In this document: positions 21,601-36,600 of the stretch, piece after piece | Numbering within the stretch: the first letter of the stretch is position 1 | Layout of the letters: every line of letters starts with the position of its first letter | Assembly (NCBI GenBank): GCA_958450365.1 | Contig: CAUEEP010000927.1 | Coordinates: 868,001 to 932,000 of the forward strand | Length of the DNA: 64,000 nucleotides | Reading direction: 5' to 3' | Origin: Mesorhabditis belari | Lineage: Eukaryota > Nematoda > Chromadorea > Rhabditida > Rhabditidae | Position numbers and translations under genes: made by a program | Notes under the pieces: generated by a model | What the model saw: the letters and a program-made list of their open reading frames with translations, nothing else | Told to the model about the DNA's origin: nothing | Databases searched by the model: none

Positions 21601-24600
21601 AACGCTTGGGGGAAGGGGTCGAGAAGTTCCGGGAAAATTTAGTTGGCTATAGATTAATTCAAAGAAATTCCGGGTAAGGGCTGTTTCTAAGTCTTTAGGC
21701 TAAGCCAAGCTAAACCAGAGCCAGACCAAATATCAGTCTTGGACTGGGCTTTTGATTTTTGGTAACACTGAAGTTAAGAATGTACACTAGATGGCTTTTA
21801 GATTTTACAGGAATTATCTTGTAGTTATTTTCTTGTAAATCTTACAATTTGTATTTAAGTTGGATCGGTTAATTGATTCTACTCAAGTTCTGGATAAAAT
21901 AAAAGATCTTTCGTCAAAATTGAGTTCGATTTTCAACCCAATAGTAAAGTTCACTTTCTATTGAAAGTTTGAGAATATGAGCTTTAGAATTAAGTTTAAA
22001 GCTAATCAGAGAGTTACATTATAAATCTAGAGGAAACTAAAAGAAAAGCTTGAAAAAAAGCAACCTAAAATTAGAACAATGAGTAAATTGGTTACATTGG
22101 TTTAAGTACCAATTACTTCCTAGTAAAATTTTATCTTAAGAAGTCTATAAAATATTCAACGAAACTTCCGGGAAGGTCAAGATTTTAAAGGAGAAACTCT
22201 GTCGTTAAATATTATCTATTATAGAACCATTAGACTTGAGACGTCTAGATAAAGGAAATGTAAGTGAAAATCTTGATCAATTTACCGTTCTAACAGTGGC
22301 ATCATCTCCGAAGAATATGAGCTTTAGAATAAAGTTTAAAGCTAATCAGAGAGTTACTAGTATAAACATAGAGGAAACTATTTCGTTAAAGAAAAGTCTT
22401 TGAAACAAAGTTCTAGTTCTCTAAAATTTTAGCTCTAGTTCTAAGCTCTGAAATTAGAATCTAATGAAAGTAAACGTTAAGCATTGGTTTAAGTATCCAA
22501 GTACTTCCTAGTACAAAGTTTTATCTTAAAGAAAAGTCTATAAAATATTCAACGAAACTTCCGGGAAGGTCAAGATTTCAAAGGAGAACATGTTAGTTAA
22601 TAATTTATTTGACAAATTTTGTCTTTGAGAAAAGTGGAGGTGGAGAAACTGGAAAAAAGTTAAATTTGGGTTTTTGAGAAGAGCAAAAGAGAGGGGAAAT
22701 AATATGGGATTATAAAATTGAATTTATTTAAAGTTTCTGATGTAAATATCCATTTCTCATTATCGACAATTCATATATATTGTTGTTTTTGAGAGAAGAA
22801 GATGCCCTATTCGTGATTATGAATCAGTAAAACAAAGAGAAATAGAAAACAAAATGAGAAGGTGCTAGAAAATAAGATTTTTCAACACTGTCAATAAAAA
22901 TGTTACCGTAATCTTTTCCTAAAGATTTTAAGTAGTACAAGTGTTGCCAGTAGAAGTGTTAGCGTGTTAAGCGGTAGAAGTGTTGCCAAAAAGTGCAACG
23001 GTTGAGGTATAACTCATTGAACAATGTGTAAAAGAGAAATATAAATTGAAGTAAAAAGAATAGAACAATACCTATAGGAAATAGAATGGTAATGCGGTAA
23101 ACATTGTTCACAAATTCTCTATAGAATTCCCCTCAATGATCACTTGGAGGGTTTATTGAGAGCTCTCATTTCTGAGTGAATGAGAGAAAGAGTAGGAGAA
23201 AGAGAAAGAGAAAGAGGAAGAGGAAAGGGACACCAATTGCGCAGGTGTGTAAGCACCAATCTGGGATTGAAAGGAGAAGAAGCAAGGAGAGAAAAAGGGG
23301 AACAAACGGAAGTGTTACTGACAGCTTTCCTTCACAGCCTATCCATTGGGTGACTTGATTATTCAAGGATAGAGACTAGATAAGTCTCTATGTCTCAATT
23401 CAAAGTAAGCTAGAGAGCTAGAGCTTCCTTTGGATTGAATGTGGTTGGATTAAAGTAAATGGATTTATCAATGATTGATCAAGGCTTTGGCAGGAAAATA
23501 AAGCTAAACTTTTTGTTTAGATTTTAGATTTTAATTATTTGATTTAATGATTTGATTTAATGATTTGATTTAATGATTTAATTAATTTATTTGATTTATT
23601 TTGGATAACCATGACAAAACGAAGGCCAGATGAATCATTTCAGAATGAGGAAAAAATTGGAATCTTTAAGGGGAGATGTCTTGTCTGAAATCTTGTCTTG
23701 CGAATCTTGAATCTTGTCTTGCGTCGACAACTGAATACTCATTTGAGTTTTAGATTTTAATATAGAAAAAAAAAAATCAAAACCTCCGTAACGTTCAACT
23801 AACTGTCTCTATCAGTCCAATTTCTTGAAGAGAAATCTTTTTATTTTGCAAATAAAACCCTCATAAAAGTTATGGGTTTGGGAGAGAAGCGAAATTTTGA
23901 ACTCGTTTTGAGAAAAGTACGAAAGAAAAGTATTTGTGGTGAAGGGAAAGGAGCTCGAGTAATTTAGAAATAAGAAAAATTTGAATGTTTCAAGTTTTGG
24001 AAAGATAATAAGTGGATTTTGGTGGAATTTTTGCTGAAATAAGTAAATGGAACCTTTCCTTGAAGCTTGTTCATGGGTTCAGCGCATCAGAAAGAATGCA
24101 TTTGTATCGCAAGAGTACGCACGAAAGCTATTTGGTACGGGGAAGATCTAGAACTTAATCTACCAGGCAAATCAACCATAAAAAGTATAGCATTCATTTT
24201 GATTTCTATCAAAATTTTCGTAACATCTTTTCAAGTCATAAGCGCCTTAAATATTTTAATCTCTGTCTAAAATCGAAAATTTTAAAAAAGATCGAGACGA
24301 AAAAGAGAAGAAAAAAGAAAAATAATGTGTGAAAATCTAAGGGAATTTCTATTGAAATGTGCTAAAATTCTTGAATTCAATGAAAAAAGAAAAAGAAGTA
24401 AGAGGATTTCGAAAGATTAGAACACTTTACTAATTTGTTGAGAATTGAACTTTGGTGATCAGAAAGAGGGAGAGATTTTAAGGATCGAACTTTGGAATTT
24501 ACCAAAACTGGCATACTGAACGCTTTAAATAAACCCAGTAGAATCGTAGAGCAAATCAAATCCAGGTCTTAGTCTACAAAGATATTTAACTTGACTCCCT

Positions 24601-27600
24601 CTATCCGAATTCGTCACTTGTTTTGCGTACGTAGACCAAAAGACCGGATAAATGGAATTGTCGCGAATATGTTAAGGATTTACTAATATTATCAATGGAT
24701 CCAGGTCCTAGGAAAGGACTTTTGACCCAAGTCAGACCAAGATCAGATTAGATTAGATCCCAGCCAGAAGCCAGCGACCAAGTCTATAGTAAACCGAAGC
24801 CAGATTTGCCAAAACTGTCTTCAGTATACTGAACGCTTTAAATGAAAAATTTTAAATCCAGTAGAATAGTAGAGCAAATCAAATCCAGATCTTAGTCTGT
24901 TAGCTTAAATTACAGTGATGGCAGCTTTGGCAGCTTTTCAACGCCTTTATCCTGCGCCACTCTCGATCTTTTTACTAATTTATCGATAATTGAACTTTGG
25001 TGATCAGAAAGAGGGAGAGATTTCAAGGATTGAACTTTGGAATTGTACTTTTTAGCGTAAATTCGAATCTCTGAACTAAAATATTGACTTGACAAGGTCA
25101 AGTACCGTAAATACTGTAATAATACCCCACCTCCCTCGTACAGTCGCGTAGTCGCAAAAGTTTTTTAGTATTTCGTTTTTTTCAAAGCGCCCGTACTTTC
25201 AAAAAATACGTCTTTGGTATCAAAAATAGAGCTGAAATTCAGGGCTATTTTTTGATACCTAAGCGCGCATTATAGCATAAACCAGTGTCGAGAAAAACTA
25301 GTTCAAAGCTAGACTACGCAACACTCAGCACCGTCATTATAGGGGTGGGGTACTATTACAGTATTTACGGTAGCTTTTATTCAGCTACTAACAGACAATC
25401 CTTAGGGAAGAGTGAGCTCATCTTGGTCCAAACTTGCCTGCTTTCGATTAGATGTTTATTTATTTGATTTTATTGTTTTAATAAGGTCAACTACGATGCT
25501 TAAAAGTGATTTTTAGGGATTTCGGATGTTTAGAGAAAAAGAAAACGGAAAAGAAACTCATTGAAATGTGTTTTGTAATCCGGGTAACATCCAACCGTGA
25601 AATGACCTAAAAACCATCGCAAAAACGCATAAAAATTCTTGTAAAAAGCACCCTCAAATTCTGTTTTTCAAAGCCTTATCTTTTAGATATAAAATTCGAT
25701 TCACCCCCATAATTTGGCAATAAATTTGCACGTTGAAATGCATTTTTATGAGAGGAAATGACGCAAATTTGGAAAATTTTAGAGAAAATTTGTTCAGATC
25801 AAAGAGAAATCGAAAGTTTTCATCAAAAAAACATCAAAAATCGTGATTTTCTAAAGAAAATGTGAAGATTTTATGATTAAATTTATGGAAAAGTCATAAA
25901 TTTAGGAATTTCTTTTCTGAAAATGATCAGCTAATCAAAAAACAGAAAATTTTTGAACAAAAAAAACTTCATTCGTTCAGGTGCAAAAGCAAAAAACAAA
26001 TTTGTTAATCTGGTATTTAAAATGAAAGTCTTTGACTTCTTTGATTTCAAATTTACCAATCTAAATCAGCAATTCAAAATCGACGATTAAAGCAATCTAA
26101 ATTTGCCGATTTAGATTGCTAAATTTGTCGCGTTTATCGTACCCAGAGAGTACAAATCGCCTCGACTTCAAAAAAAGCATCTTCTGGCACATAGAAGCTT
26201 CTAGAAGTCAACGATTCTTGCCGAATCGACGATTAAATTTAGCAATCTAAATTTAATCGTCGATTCGGCAAGAATCGTTGACTCGTTCATTCAAATGATT
26301 CATTCAAATCGTTCATTCAAAGGAAAAGCTGACTGCACTAGTTCTAATGTAAAAACTAGTGCTTAACGATAACGAAGTTTTATTAAAATGGTTAGGTGTG
26401 AGTGTATGAACCCCGATACAGATTTTGGTGGAAAAGATGGAAAAGAGGAAAGAGGAAAGAGGAAAGAGGTGGGGGAAAGGACCTCGAAAAATAAGCGGCT
26501 TGTGGAAGTGAGGGAAGCGCGCGAAATCCCTCTTTTAGGGAAAGAGAAAAGAGAAAATCGAAAAAAAGAATGAAAAAAGGAATGGAGGTGGATTGTGGTC
26601 AGTTTTTAGTGTCTCTTTGTCGATTTGGATCTTCGTTTTTGTGGGGATTTGGAATTGAAATGGCCTTGATGGGCAAGAGGGAGGAGTGAGCTATGATGGG
26701 CTATGAATGAACTGCTCGGCGATGGGGAAGTCGCTACTTTATGGGGTGAATGAATGGAAATTCGGTTTGTAGTAATACACGGGTAAAAAAAGAAGGAAAA
26801 ATACAAGATTCTAGAGCTAAAAAACTACCGTATCACTAATGCGTTTGCTTTAAAGCAACTATTTTTGAACTTAGCTGTAATCAGGCTATTATTCAATTGT
26901 CTATTCAATTTTATTTTATTTAATCAGCTTTATATCATTCAATAAAGAAGCTTTCAGTCAATTATCTCAAAATCTTGCTTATCTAGCTTATCTTATTATC
27001 TTGCTTACGGTATTTCTTTGAATAGAAAACCGGGTAAAGAGTATGATCGCGTACTCCTGCGTAGCAGTTCTTTTTCTCTTTTCTGCATAAAAGCTTTCAA
27101 TGAAGTGCTATAGAGCTGGAAAATGGCTCAAAAACTGTTACCACATGAGGTAACAGATTTTTGAGCCATTTTCCAGCTCTATAGCACTTCATTGAAAGCT
27201 TTTATGCAGAAAAGAGAAAAAGAACTGCTACGCAGGAGTACGCGATCATCTATTCAAAGAAATACGGTATCTCAAAATCTTGCTTATCTAGCTTATCTTA
27301 TTATCTTGCTTATCTAGAAAATCTTGCTTATCTAGAAGTTTGATTACAGTTGTTAGCAAATAGCTTCTGTTAGCACTTTTAAAAAGTAAAAATCATTGTA
27401 AAAGTACAAAGTAAAAAAAGTAGAAATCATTGTAAAAACATAGTACAAACTTTACAGAATCTATAATTATAAATAAAAGTTTAAAAATCGAAAGCTATAA
27501 GGGTTTAGTGGTTATTGTCTGTGACCCATATGATCATGGGAAAGAAAGGAAAAGAAATGGAACAAAGAAAGGAAAAGAAAAGGTGTATATGATCGAGAAA

Positions 27601-30600
27601 TGATTCGAAAAAGAAGAGAACATAAAGAAAAGAACAATTTTTTTCGATACAATCCCAAAAAAAGACATGGAGGCGATGAATCTGTGAGATAAAAGAGGAG
27701 AGAGATGAGTGCATGGGGATTAGACGGGGAAAAACAAGAACAACAACATAAAATGCTAGGAAATTTATGTTTTCTTTTTAAATTTCTGAATCATATTACT
27801 TCAGAATTGAAGATCTAAGATCTAAGATCTACAGAATTGAAGATCAAGATAGTTTAAAACTAAATAAAGTTATCTTTCTCATCCCTAATCTTCGAATATT
27901 TTGTTAAAATTCCAATTTTGACTAAACATTGCTCAAAAAAAGCGATTCGTTTTGAATATTTTGACTGTGACAAGGCTTTTTCCTTTTCCCCATTTCGTGC
28001 ATATAAATGAAACTGGATAGAGAGACGAAAAAAAAATAGAAAAAATGAGAATTTTGGTGAAAAAACAAAAACATTTCATCACTTTTCTTGTCATTTAATC
28101 ATTTTGGATTCTTGGAAAATGAAGAAAAGTCGAGAAAATTTAAGAAAAGTGTTTTTATATATATGTTGTGTCCGATTTAGATTTTCGTCAGATTTAGATT
28201 ACAGTCTTTATCAGACGTCCGATGTAGATTACAGTCTCACTAACAAGGGCGTCTATGTTCGGAAGTGGACAAACTTTCAACTCTAGTTTGTTCCCAAGTG
28301 AATCAAAGCAATTGTCGGTCAGACTTGACTAGTCAAAAACACACAATGACATCAGAATGGAAGAAACATTTAAAAAAAAATATACACTGCATATATATGT
28401 TGTGTCCGATTTAGATTTCCGTCCGATTTAGATTGAACTTCTTGCGGACGTCCGATTTAGATTACAGTCTATATCGGACGTCCGATTTAGACTCAATCTA
28501 AATCGGACGTCTTATATAGATTGAACAATAATATAAACATGTTTGATATATTTTCTTAAGCGTTTTCTGTAGTTTTCTGCATTTCTCAAAGGTCTGTTAC
28601 TGTCTTTTTCTGAAAAGAAAACCCAACTATGAAATAATCAATAAAAGACCTTTGAAAATGCAGAAAACTACAGAAAACGCTTAAAAACATATACCAAACA
28701 TGTTTATATTATTGTTCAATCTATATAAGACGTCCGATTTAGATTGAGTCGTCCGATATAGACTGTAATCTAAATCGGACGTCCGCGATAAGTTCAATCT
28801 AAATCGGACGTCCGATTTAGATTGAATCTAAATCGGACGGAAATCTAAATCGGACACAACATATATATATGCTTTATTCATGGGACGAATAGAAGCGAAT
28901 CAGATAATCATAACTGCATATAACATATTGCTACAATTTTTAAACAACAGAATTTTTAGTAAAAGATTAAGAATAGATTCCATTCGTTCTTTAAAAAGCA
29001 AGATTTTCGTAATTTTCGTAAGGAAACTTTGAATAGAAGTCTAGAAAAAGTGAAATGAATGGATCTGGTAGTGCCCGAGGCAAACAACAAACACTGAAGG
29101 GATGGAATGGTCATGCAATGGTTAAAGAAAGGGAAAGGGATGGTCCAAGTTGAGCACACAGTCACACGTTGTGCAAAGAGGTGAGGGGAAACCGTTGGGG
29201 AGGCAATGGAACACCTAGACAACTAGAAGGGACAACCAGAAGCACTAAACCCTGATGTAAAACCTTCCGTCTTATGTGAGAGGAAACGGGTGCGACAAAG
29301 CCGTTCCACTTTTTGGCTATGGCTTAAAATGAACACCCGGAAAGGTGACTGATCAATTTTTGTTCTACAGCAACAAAATGCTTTTAGGCTTTGCACTGAC
29401 AGTTAGATAGACTACTCAAAATTAATTAAATTTTTATGGCTAACGTTTCAAGCCACAAGCAATGAAGTCATACGTTTGACCTGCAATACTTACTGTAATA
29501 GTACCCCATCCCCATAATGACGGTACGGAGCGTTGCGTAGTCTAGCTTTGAACGAGTTTTTCTCGACACTGGTTTAAGCTACAATGCGCGCTTAGGTATC
29601 AAAAAAATAGCCCTGAATTTCAGCTATTTTTTGATACAAAAGACGTATTTTTTGAAAGTACGGGTGCTTTGAAAAAAATGAAATACTAAAAAACCTTTGC
29701 AACTACGCGACTGTACGAGGGAGGTGGGGTATTATTACAGTATTTACGGTACTTGACCTTGTCAAGTCAATATTTTAGTTCAGAGATTTGAATTTACGCT
29801 AAAAAGTACAATTCCAAAGTTCAATCCTTAAAATCTCTCCCTCTTTCTGATCACCAAAGTTCAATTATCGATAAATTAGTAATTTTTAGCTAGTAAGCTA
29901 TTTTTTGATACCAAAGACGCATTTTTTGAAACGTACGGGTTGCTTGAAAGTACGCTTTGCAAAAAATGAAATACTAAAAAACTTTTGCGACTACGCGCCT
30001 GTAATAGTACCCCTGTAATAAATACTGTAATAGTACCCCACCCCCATAATGACGGTGCGGAGTGTTGCGTAGTCTAGCTTTGAACGAGTTTTTCTCGACA
30101 CTGGTTTATGCTACAATTAGCGCTTAGGTATCAAAAAATAGCCCTGAATTTCAGCTATTTTTTGATACAAAAGACGTATTTTTTGAAAGTACGGGTGCTT
30201 TGAAAAAAATGAAATACGAAAAAACTTTTGCGACTACGCGACTGTACGAGGGGGGTGGGGTACTATAACAGTATTTACGATATGTAGTATATGGGTAGCA
30301 CAGATAACGTCAAGAATCCACTAGAGCTTCAAGATCAAGATCATCTAAAGATAAGGTTTCGAGACTATTGGACTCTCTCAAAACTCTTGGGGGTGTCGAT
30401 TCCAAATTCTGGTAGTTCTTATTGGAAAAGAGTTACCGTATTTTCTGTAATAGTAGTGCAGGCAGGAGGGGGGTTGAAAAAATAGTAGTGCGCACTACTA
30501 TTACAGAAAATACGGTATACACAAACTAATTGGAGGTGACTGGAATTTCTAAAACGAAAGAACCTCTCCTTGAACTAAATACTAAAAAACTTTTGCGACT

Positions 30601-33600
30601 ACGCGACTGTACGAGGGAGTTGGAGTGCTATTACAGTATTTACGGTAGGTTCAACAGCTGGTTCTCAATTTCCATTAGATTTCAAAATGTATGCCAATTT
30701 TGATGAGGTAATTAAAAGGAACAAATGATGGTGGGTGTAATCGAGAAGGAAAGGGATGGGGCAAGGGTTGTTCAAGTGTCCGTTCAATCTCCTTTGTCCC
30801 TCTCATTTCACTACAAAGTGTCGACGAGAGCCCGGCTAAGTGAGCTGTGTGACATCGTAATCGGCTCGGATTTCATCGAGCTTTTCGAATCGAGGAAATT
30901 TGTGATGTTATAGGAAACTTTGAGATACGGGTACTTAGATGAGATTTGAAGTTCTTAACAAATTCACGACCGATTACGGAAATCATATTCGGCCAATGGT
31001 TGAACGAAAAACGCTAAAAATTTGCAAAGATATTTAATTTGACTTTTAAGGATCGAACTTTAGAATTTACCAAAACTGTCTTCAGTATACTGAACACTTT
31101 AAATATAAACTTTTAAACCCAGTAGAACCGTAGAGCAAATCAAATCCAGATCTTAGTCTATTAGCTCAAATCGCAGTGATGGCAGCTTTGGCAACTTTTC
31201 AACGCCTTTATCCTGCGCCACTCTCGATCTTTTAACTAATTTATTGATAATTGAACTTTGGTGATCAGAAAGAGGGAGAGATTTTAAGGATTGAACTTTG
31301 GAATTTACCAAAACTGTCTTCAGTATACTGAACGCTTTAAATGAAAACTTTTAAACCCAGTAGAATAGTAGAGCAAACCTAATCCAGATCTTAGTCTGCA
31401 AAGATATTTAATTTGACTCCCTCTATCCGAATTCGTCACTTGTTTTGCGTACGTAGACCGATAAGATCGGATAAATGGAATTGTCGCGAATATGTTAAGG
31501 ATTTACTAATATTACCAACTGGATCCAGGTCCTAGGAAAGGACTTTTGACCCAAGTCACACCAAGATCAGATTAGATTAGATCCCAGCCAGAAGCCAGCG
31601 ACCAAGTCTATAGTAAACCGAAGCCAGGTTTGCCAAAACTGTCTTCAGCATACTGAACGCTTTAAATGAAAACTTTTAAACCCAGTAGAATAGTAGAGCA
31701 AATCAAATCCAGATCTTAGTCTATTAGCTCAAATCGCAGTGATGAGTTGAAAAGCTTTGGCAGCTTTTCAACACCTATATCCTGCCCCACTCTTGATCTA
31801 ATTTGCCAACAAAAATAAATATTTGAATCAAGCAAATGCGGCGGGAAATCAACGAAAAGCTGAAAGAGAAAGAGAAAGAAAATAAATCTGCGAAAAGAAG
31901 TGTCAACACCCGATATTCGGGAGGGTAAAAGAAAAGGTTTTGATGGCAGATCTCCGTAAGCAAATCCCCGTTTTTTGTCGGATTGCCACGTGGGTGAGAG
32001 GCGGAATTCTAACTAGACTTTCACGTTTAGTCAGAGATTTCGGAAGTGATTTTAAACAATGAAAAGACAGCTTTTAGTTCGGAAACTGTGAAGGTAATGA
32101 AGAATTCAGAAAATTTGTGAGCAAAGCTTTTGGATAAAAGAAATTCGATAAAAGTTACTGTAAATCTATATACAAAATCTTGGAAATTTTAAAAACAGAA
32201 ATGTTTCTTTATAAGATTGCTTTATAAGATAGCTTTCTAGGCAGAATTAGATGAAAGCCAAGAATTAGATGAATTAGAGAATTAGATGAACAATTAGATG
32301 ATTCTAACTAGCCAAAGATGACTAGCATTAGATGATTCTAACTAGCCAAAGTCAAACCAATCCTTGCTTGGCTTTCAAAACATGATTGTTGCTTATTGCT
32401 AACTTGGCTTGACTTTTTAAGGAAAACTTTACTTGCAAGAATCTTTCAAAGCTTTATATGATTCAATTCTTATTTACAATCAGATTCTAGACATGAAAAA
32501 TGCTTAATCTCAGCAATCATATATGAATTGAGCAATTTCCAGCATTAAGCATTCTCAGCAATTTCCAAATTGAGCAATTTCACTCAAAATGTGATGTTTA
32601 TGTAGACATGGGGATGTTTAAAATAGCAAAAAAAAAAGACTGGGAAAGACTGGGAAAAACTTGTTGATCTTCAATTGGTGTTCGGGAAAATAACAGTCAC
32701 AATTTATCAATTGTAAGTTTAAATTTGGAAAATTTCGTTAGAAATCGAGGAATCGAGCCTTGAAATGCAAATTTCGGGAAAAGGAAATGAGGAAAATTGT
32801 GAAGGAAAGGGCTGGAAGGGGGGCTCATTATCAAAGCTCTGATTGGGGAGAACAGGGTCAAGAAAGGGAAAAGAACACAATAAATTGAATATTGAACAAG
32901 CAACGACTCTAAGCAATCCAGGAGAATTTGGAATTTTAGCAAGAACGACTTCTTGATTGTTCAACAACTTTTGGATGTTTTCAATTTAAGAAAAAGCAAA
33001 GTATTACCGTATTTCTTCGAATAGAAGACCGGGTAAAGAGTATGATCGCGTACTCCTGCGTAGCAGCCCTTTTTAAAATTTCTTTTCTGCATAAAAGCTT
33101 TCAATGAAGTGCTATAGAGCTGGAAAATGACTCAAAAATACCACATGAGCTAACAGATTTTTGAGTCATTTTCCAGCCCTATAGCACTTCATTGAAAGCT
33201 TTTATGCAGAAAAGAAATTTTAAAAAGGGCTGCTACGCAGGAGTACGCGATCATACTCTTTACCCGGTCTTCTATTCGAAAAAATATGATTTGATTTGCA
33301 ACTTTGACTTAAGAAATGTTGAAATTGGAATTGAAGTGGGAGAAATGAGGAAAATCCGGTCTTTTTTCAGAGAGTTCTCTCCTCCACATCCATTCATGTT
33401 TTTCATGTCAGAAAATGACCTTGTCTTGTTTTTCTTTCCTTTCAAAAGTAAGAAATAGCCATACCCAGAAATTCTATTTGTTCCGCTTATAGAAAAAAGT
33501 TGAGAAAAGACATGGTTTTTGGAGGAATTCGTTGCAAGAATTCTATCTTTTTTTGATTTTTATTTTAAATTTTCTTAAGCTGAACATAGCTTGATTCATA

Positions 33601-36600
33601 GATGTTTTAGAATAGCACAATGTGGTATAATTTTCTAGATAAGTTTCTAGGTAACTTTCTAGGTAACTTTCTAGGTAACTTTCTAGGTAACTTTCTAGGT
33701 AACTTTCTAGGTAACTTTCTAGGTAAGTTTCTAGGTAAATTTCTAGTTAGATCTTAATCCATGGACACACCTTGTACTACTTGTACTATGAGACACGAAT
33801 GATCTATTCAGCTACCGGAATTCCGGGTTCTTTCTCTGTTTTTTGATGATTTTCTTTTAAATCGGCTTTTCTGAGCAAAGATTTCAAGAATTTTTTTTCT
33901 ACTGATATCAGTTTTTTGGGAGTGGCTTCTGATTTTTAAAAGAAAATTATCTGTTTTGAAAAGATTAACGTAAAGAAAGGAATCTTTGTTTAAAAAAGTG
34001 ATAAACTAGTGCTTTTAAGTTTAAAAATCACTTGGAAATAGAAAAAAAATGAGTAAAAGACTCAGCGACAAGGTCACTCAACTCAACAAAAGTCAAGTCA
34101 ATGTCGGAGACGATTTACAATGAGAGTTGACGAAAATTACCCAATACTTCACTGGAGTTCATCAAATTTTCCCTTTGAGAGACTATGGTTCTTAAAAAAT
34201 CTTATATTTATATGAAAATTGACCTTGACTTCGAGGTAATGGACTCTCTGTGCGAACCGAGATTTTCGTGACGTTGTCGGGAGTGATCTGAAAAGTTTTC
34301 ATGTGGAAGCATTGTTTAGATTCTAGATAACTAGATGAGTACTGGTCAACTGGGACCAAGTATTATTAAATTATGATCAAGAATAGAAGTATACGTAATT
34401 AAGTTATCGTTATCGTTATCGTCAAAGTCAGATCTAGATAGGTCAACTTTAATATCAATAGTTAAGTAAAACAAAAAGATTACTCTTAATAGCAACTGTT
34501 AGAAAATGAAAAAAAAGTGCATAAGAAAAACAAATAGTGAACCTGGTAGTGTGAGAGCGGTAATTGTTGGTGGTGATGGGACAGTTGAGGCGGTTTAGAG
34601 CTTGGATTGGAGGATCGTGGTTTTGGAGGAGCTGGATGGACTTTAACCGGCTGTTTCACTGCTGACGTTTTGACTGGTTGCGTTGGAATCATTGTTGTTT
34701 TCTGCACAGGGATCACTTTCATCAATGGATCGACTTGTTGATGCGAGTGTGATGGTTGATCGTATGTTTGGATTGTCGTGTGAATTGTGTGTCCAAACGG
34801 TGGTCCACCGGCAATTGTATTGGGGTGAGTGTGCTGAATCGCTCAAATTAAACAAAAAAAAAGGGTTAAAACAGAAGAGTTATTAGTCTAAAAAGTGTGA
34901 AAATCTTCTGACAATCATTAGAAATTTTTGCATCTTGTTTCGTCAATGAAATTGAATTTAAAGCTTTTCTTTAAAGCTCAGCTACTTGGCAGCTTTTCTT
35001 TAAAGCTTTCTTTAAAGCTTTCTTTAAAGCTTTCTTTAAAGCTTAGCTACTTCAAAAAATCGTGAGTAGTAGTAGAAAGTAGCAAAATCCAAAACAAGGG
35101 TAAAATATTCAAAACTTTAAAACACGTATGCAAATTTTGATTGAATTTCTTTTACCTCATGTGTTGATAGATCTTGATTCGGCTCCTCAAACAACTTTTT
35201 GTCTCTTGTCGCATTAAAACGCGAAAGTAAGCGTTGCATTTCCTCTTTTCCAGAGATATCTAAAACATTTACTATATATAGATTCATCTATTCTTAAATA
35301 TTCAGCTAAAAGGCTCAAGAAAAAAAATTTATTTGCCGTTTCTTTACTCTTCTGTTTCAAATGCCGTATTCTCTATAATAGTAGTGGATCCCGGCGAGCC
35401 GAGTTGATCACCATTTTACAGTTTCTAAGTTTTCACAGAAGCTCAACACTCAAATCCCCCACAAGATCTCATCGTCAGCTACATTTTCCAACCCCACATC
35501 GATAGATTCTGATAAGCAGTTCTCAAGATTTCGAGGAATTTAGGCGACGTTCTGGGTGCACTACTACTAGAGAAAATACGGTATATGAAAAGCAGTTTTA
35601 TTGGCAGGATACTTGTAACTAGGATTTTATAATATCTATTAGAATTATACTGTATTCTCTCTAATAGTAGTGCACCCCAGCGAGCCGAGTTGATGACTAT
35701 TTTACGGTTTCCAAGTTTTCACAGAAGCTCAACACTCAAATCCCCCACAAGATCTCATCGTCAGCTACATTTTCCGACCCCACATCGATAGGTTCTGATA
35801 AGCGGTTCTCGAGATTTCGAGGAATTTAGACGAAGCTTTGGGTACACTACTACTAGAGAGAAGACGATATATTATTCCAGGTTAGGCTAGTAGATCAGAC
35901 TGATCTATTTCCCTAATATTGCCTGGTGAGCCGAGTTGATGACTATTTTACGGTTCCAAAGTTTTCGCAGAAGCTCAACACTTAAATCCCCCACTAGATC
36001 TCATCGTCAGCTACATTTTCCGACCCCACATCGATAGGTTCTGATAAGCGGTTCTCGAGATTTCGAGGAATTTAGGCAAAGCTTACGGTCCACTACTATT
36101 AGAGAAAATAGGGTATGCAGTTTTTAACACATTCGCCACTATACAGCCCACTTTTCTACACTACTATTAAAGAAAATACGGTATATAGATCCATCTATTC
36201 TTAAATATTCAGCTAAAAGGCTCAAGAAAAAACCATTGCTATTGCTGGTTGGAAGAATCTTCGGTCCATTGTAGGTGGGTGGCAGTGAGCGAGAGCGGTT
36301 GGTGAACTGGAAATAGGTAGATTTGGTTATTTTAAAACTTACATAATAAAATCTTTTACTAGAGCCAATATTAGTTATATTTTTATTCAGATCACATAAT
36401 TTTCTGAATAAAAGTACAACTAATTTTGGCTTTATTAATAACTTTAACTAACCACAGGCGGTTTAGGCTCTTCAGGTGGTGGACTTGCATCAGCCGCTGG
36501 GACAATTGTTGTCGCTGACGGGGAGAACATGGCTGGTCTACAAATTGATATTAGAAAAAGATTCATAGATATGATTAGATTAATTAATTGCAACTATTAT

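Noticed and set aside
33192..33458. 88-codon plus-strand ORF
   Set aside because: Its first third is the arm of foldback C2 and the rest has no splice or family support.
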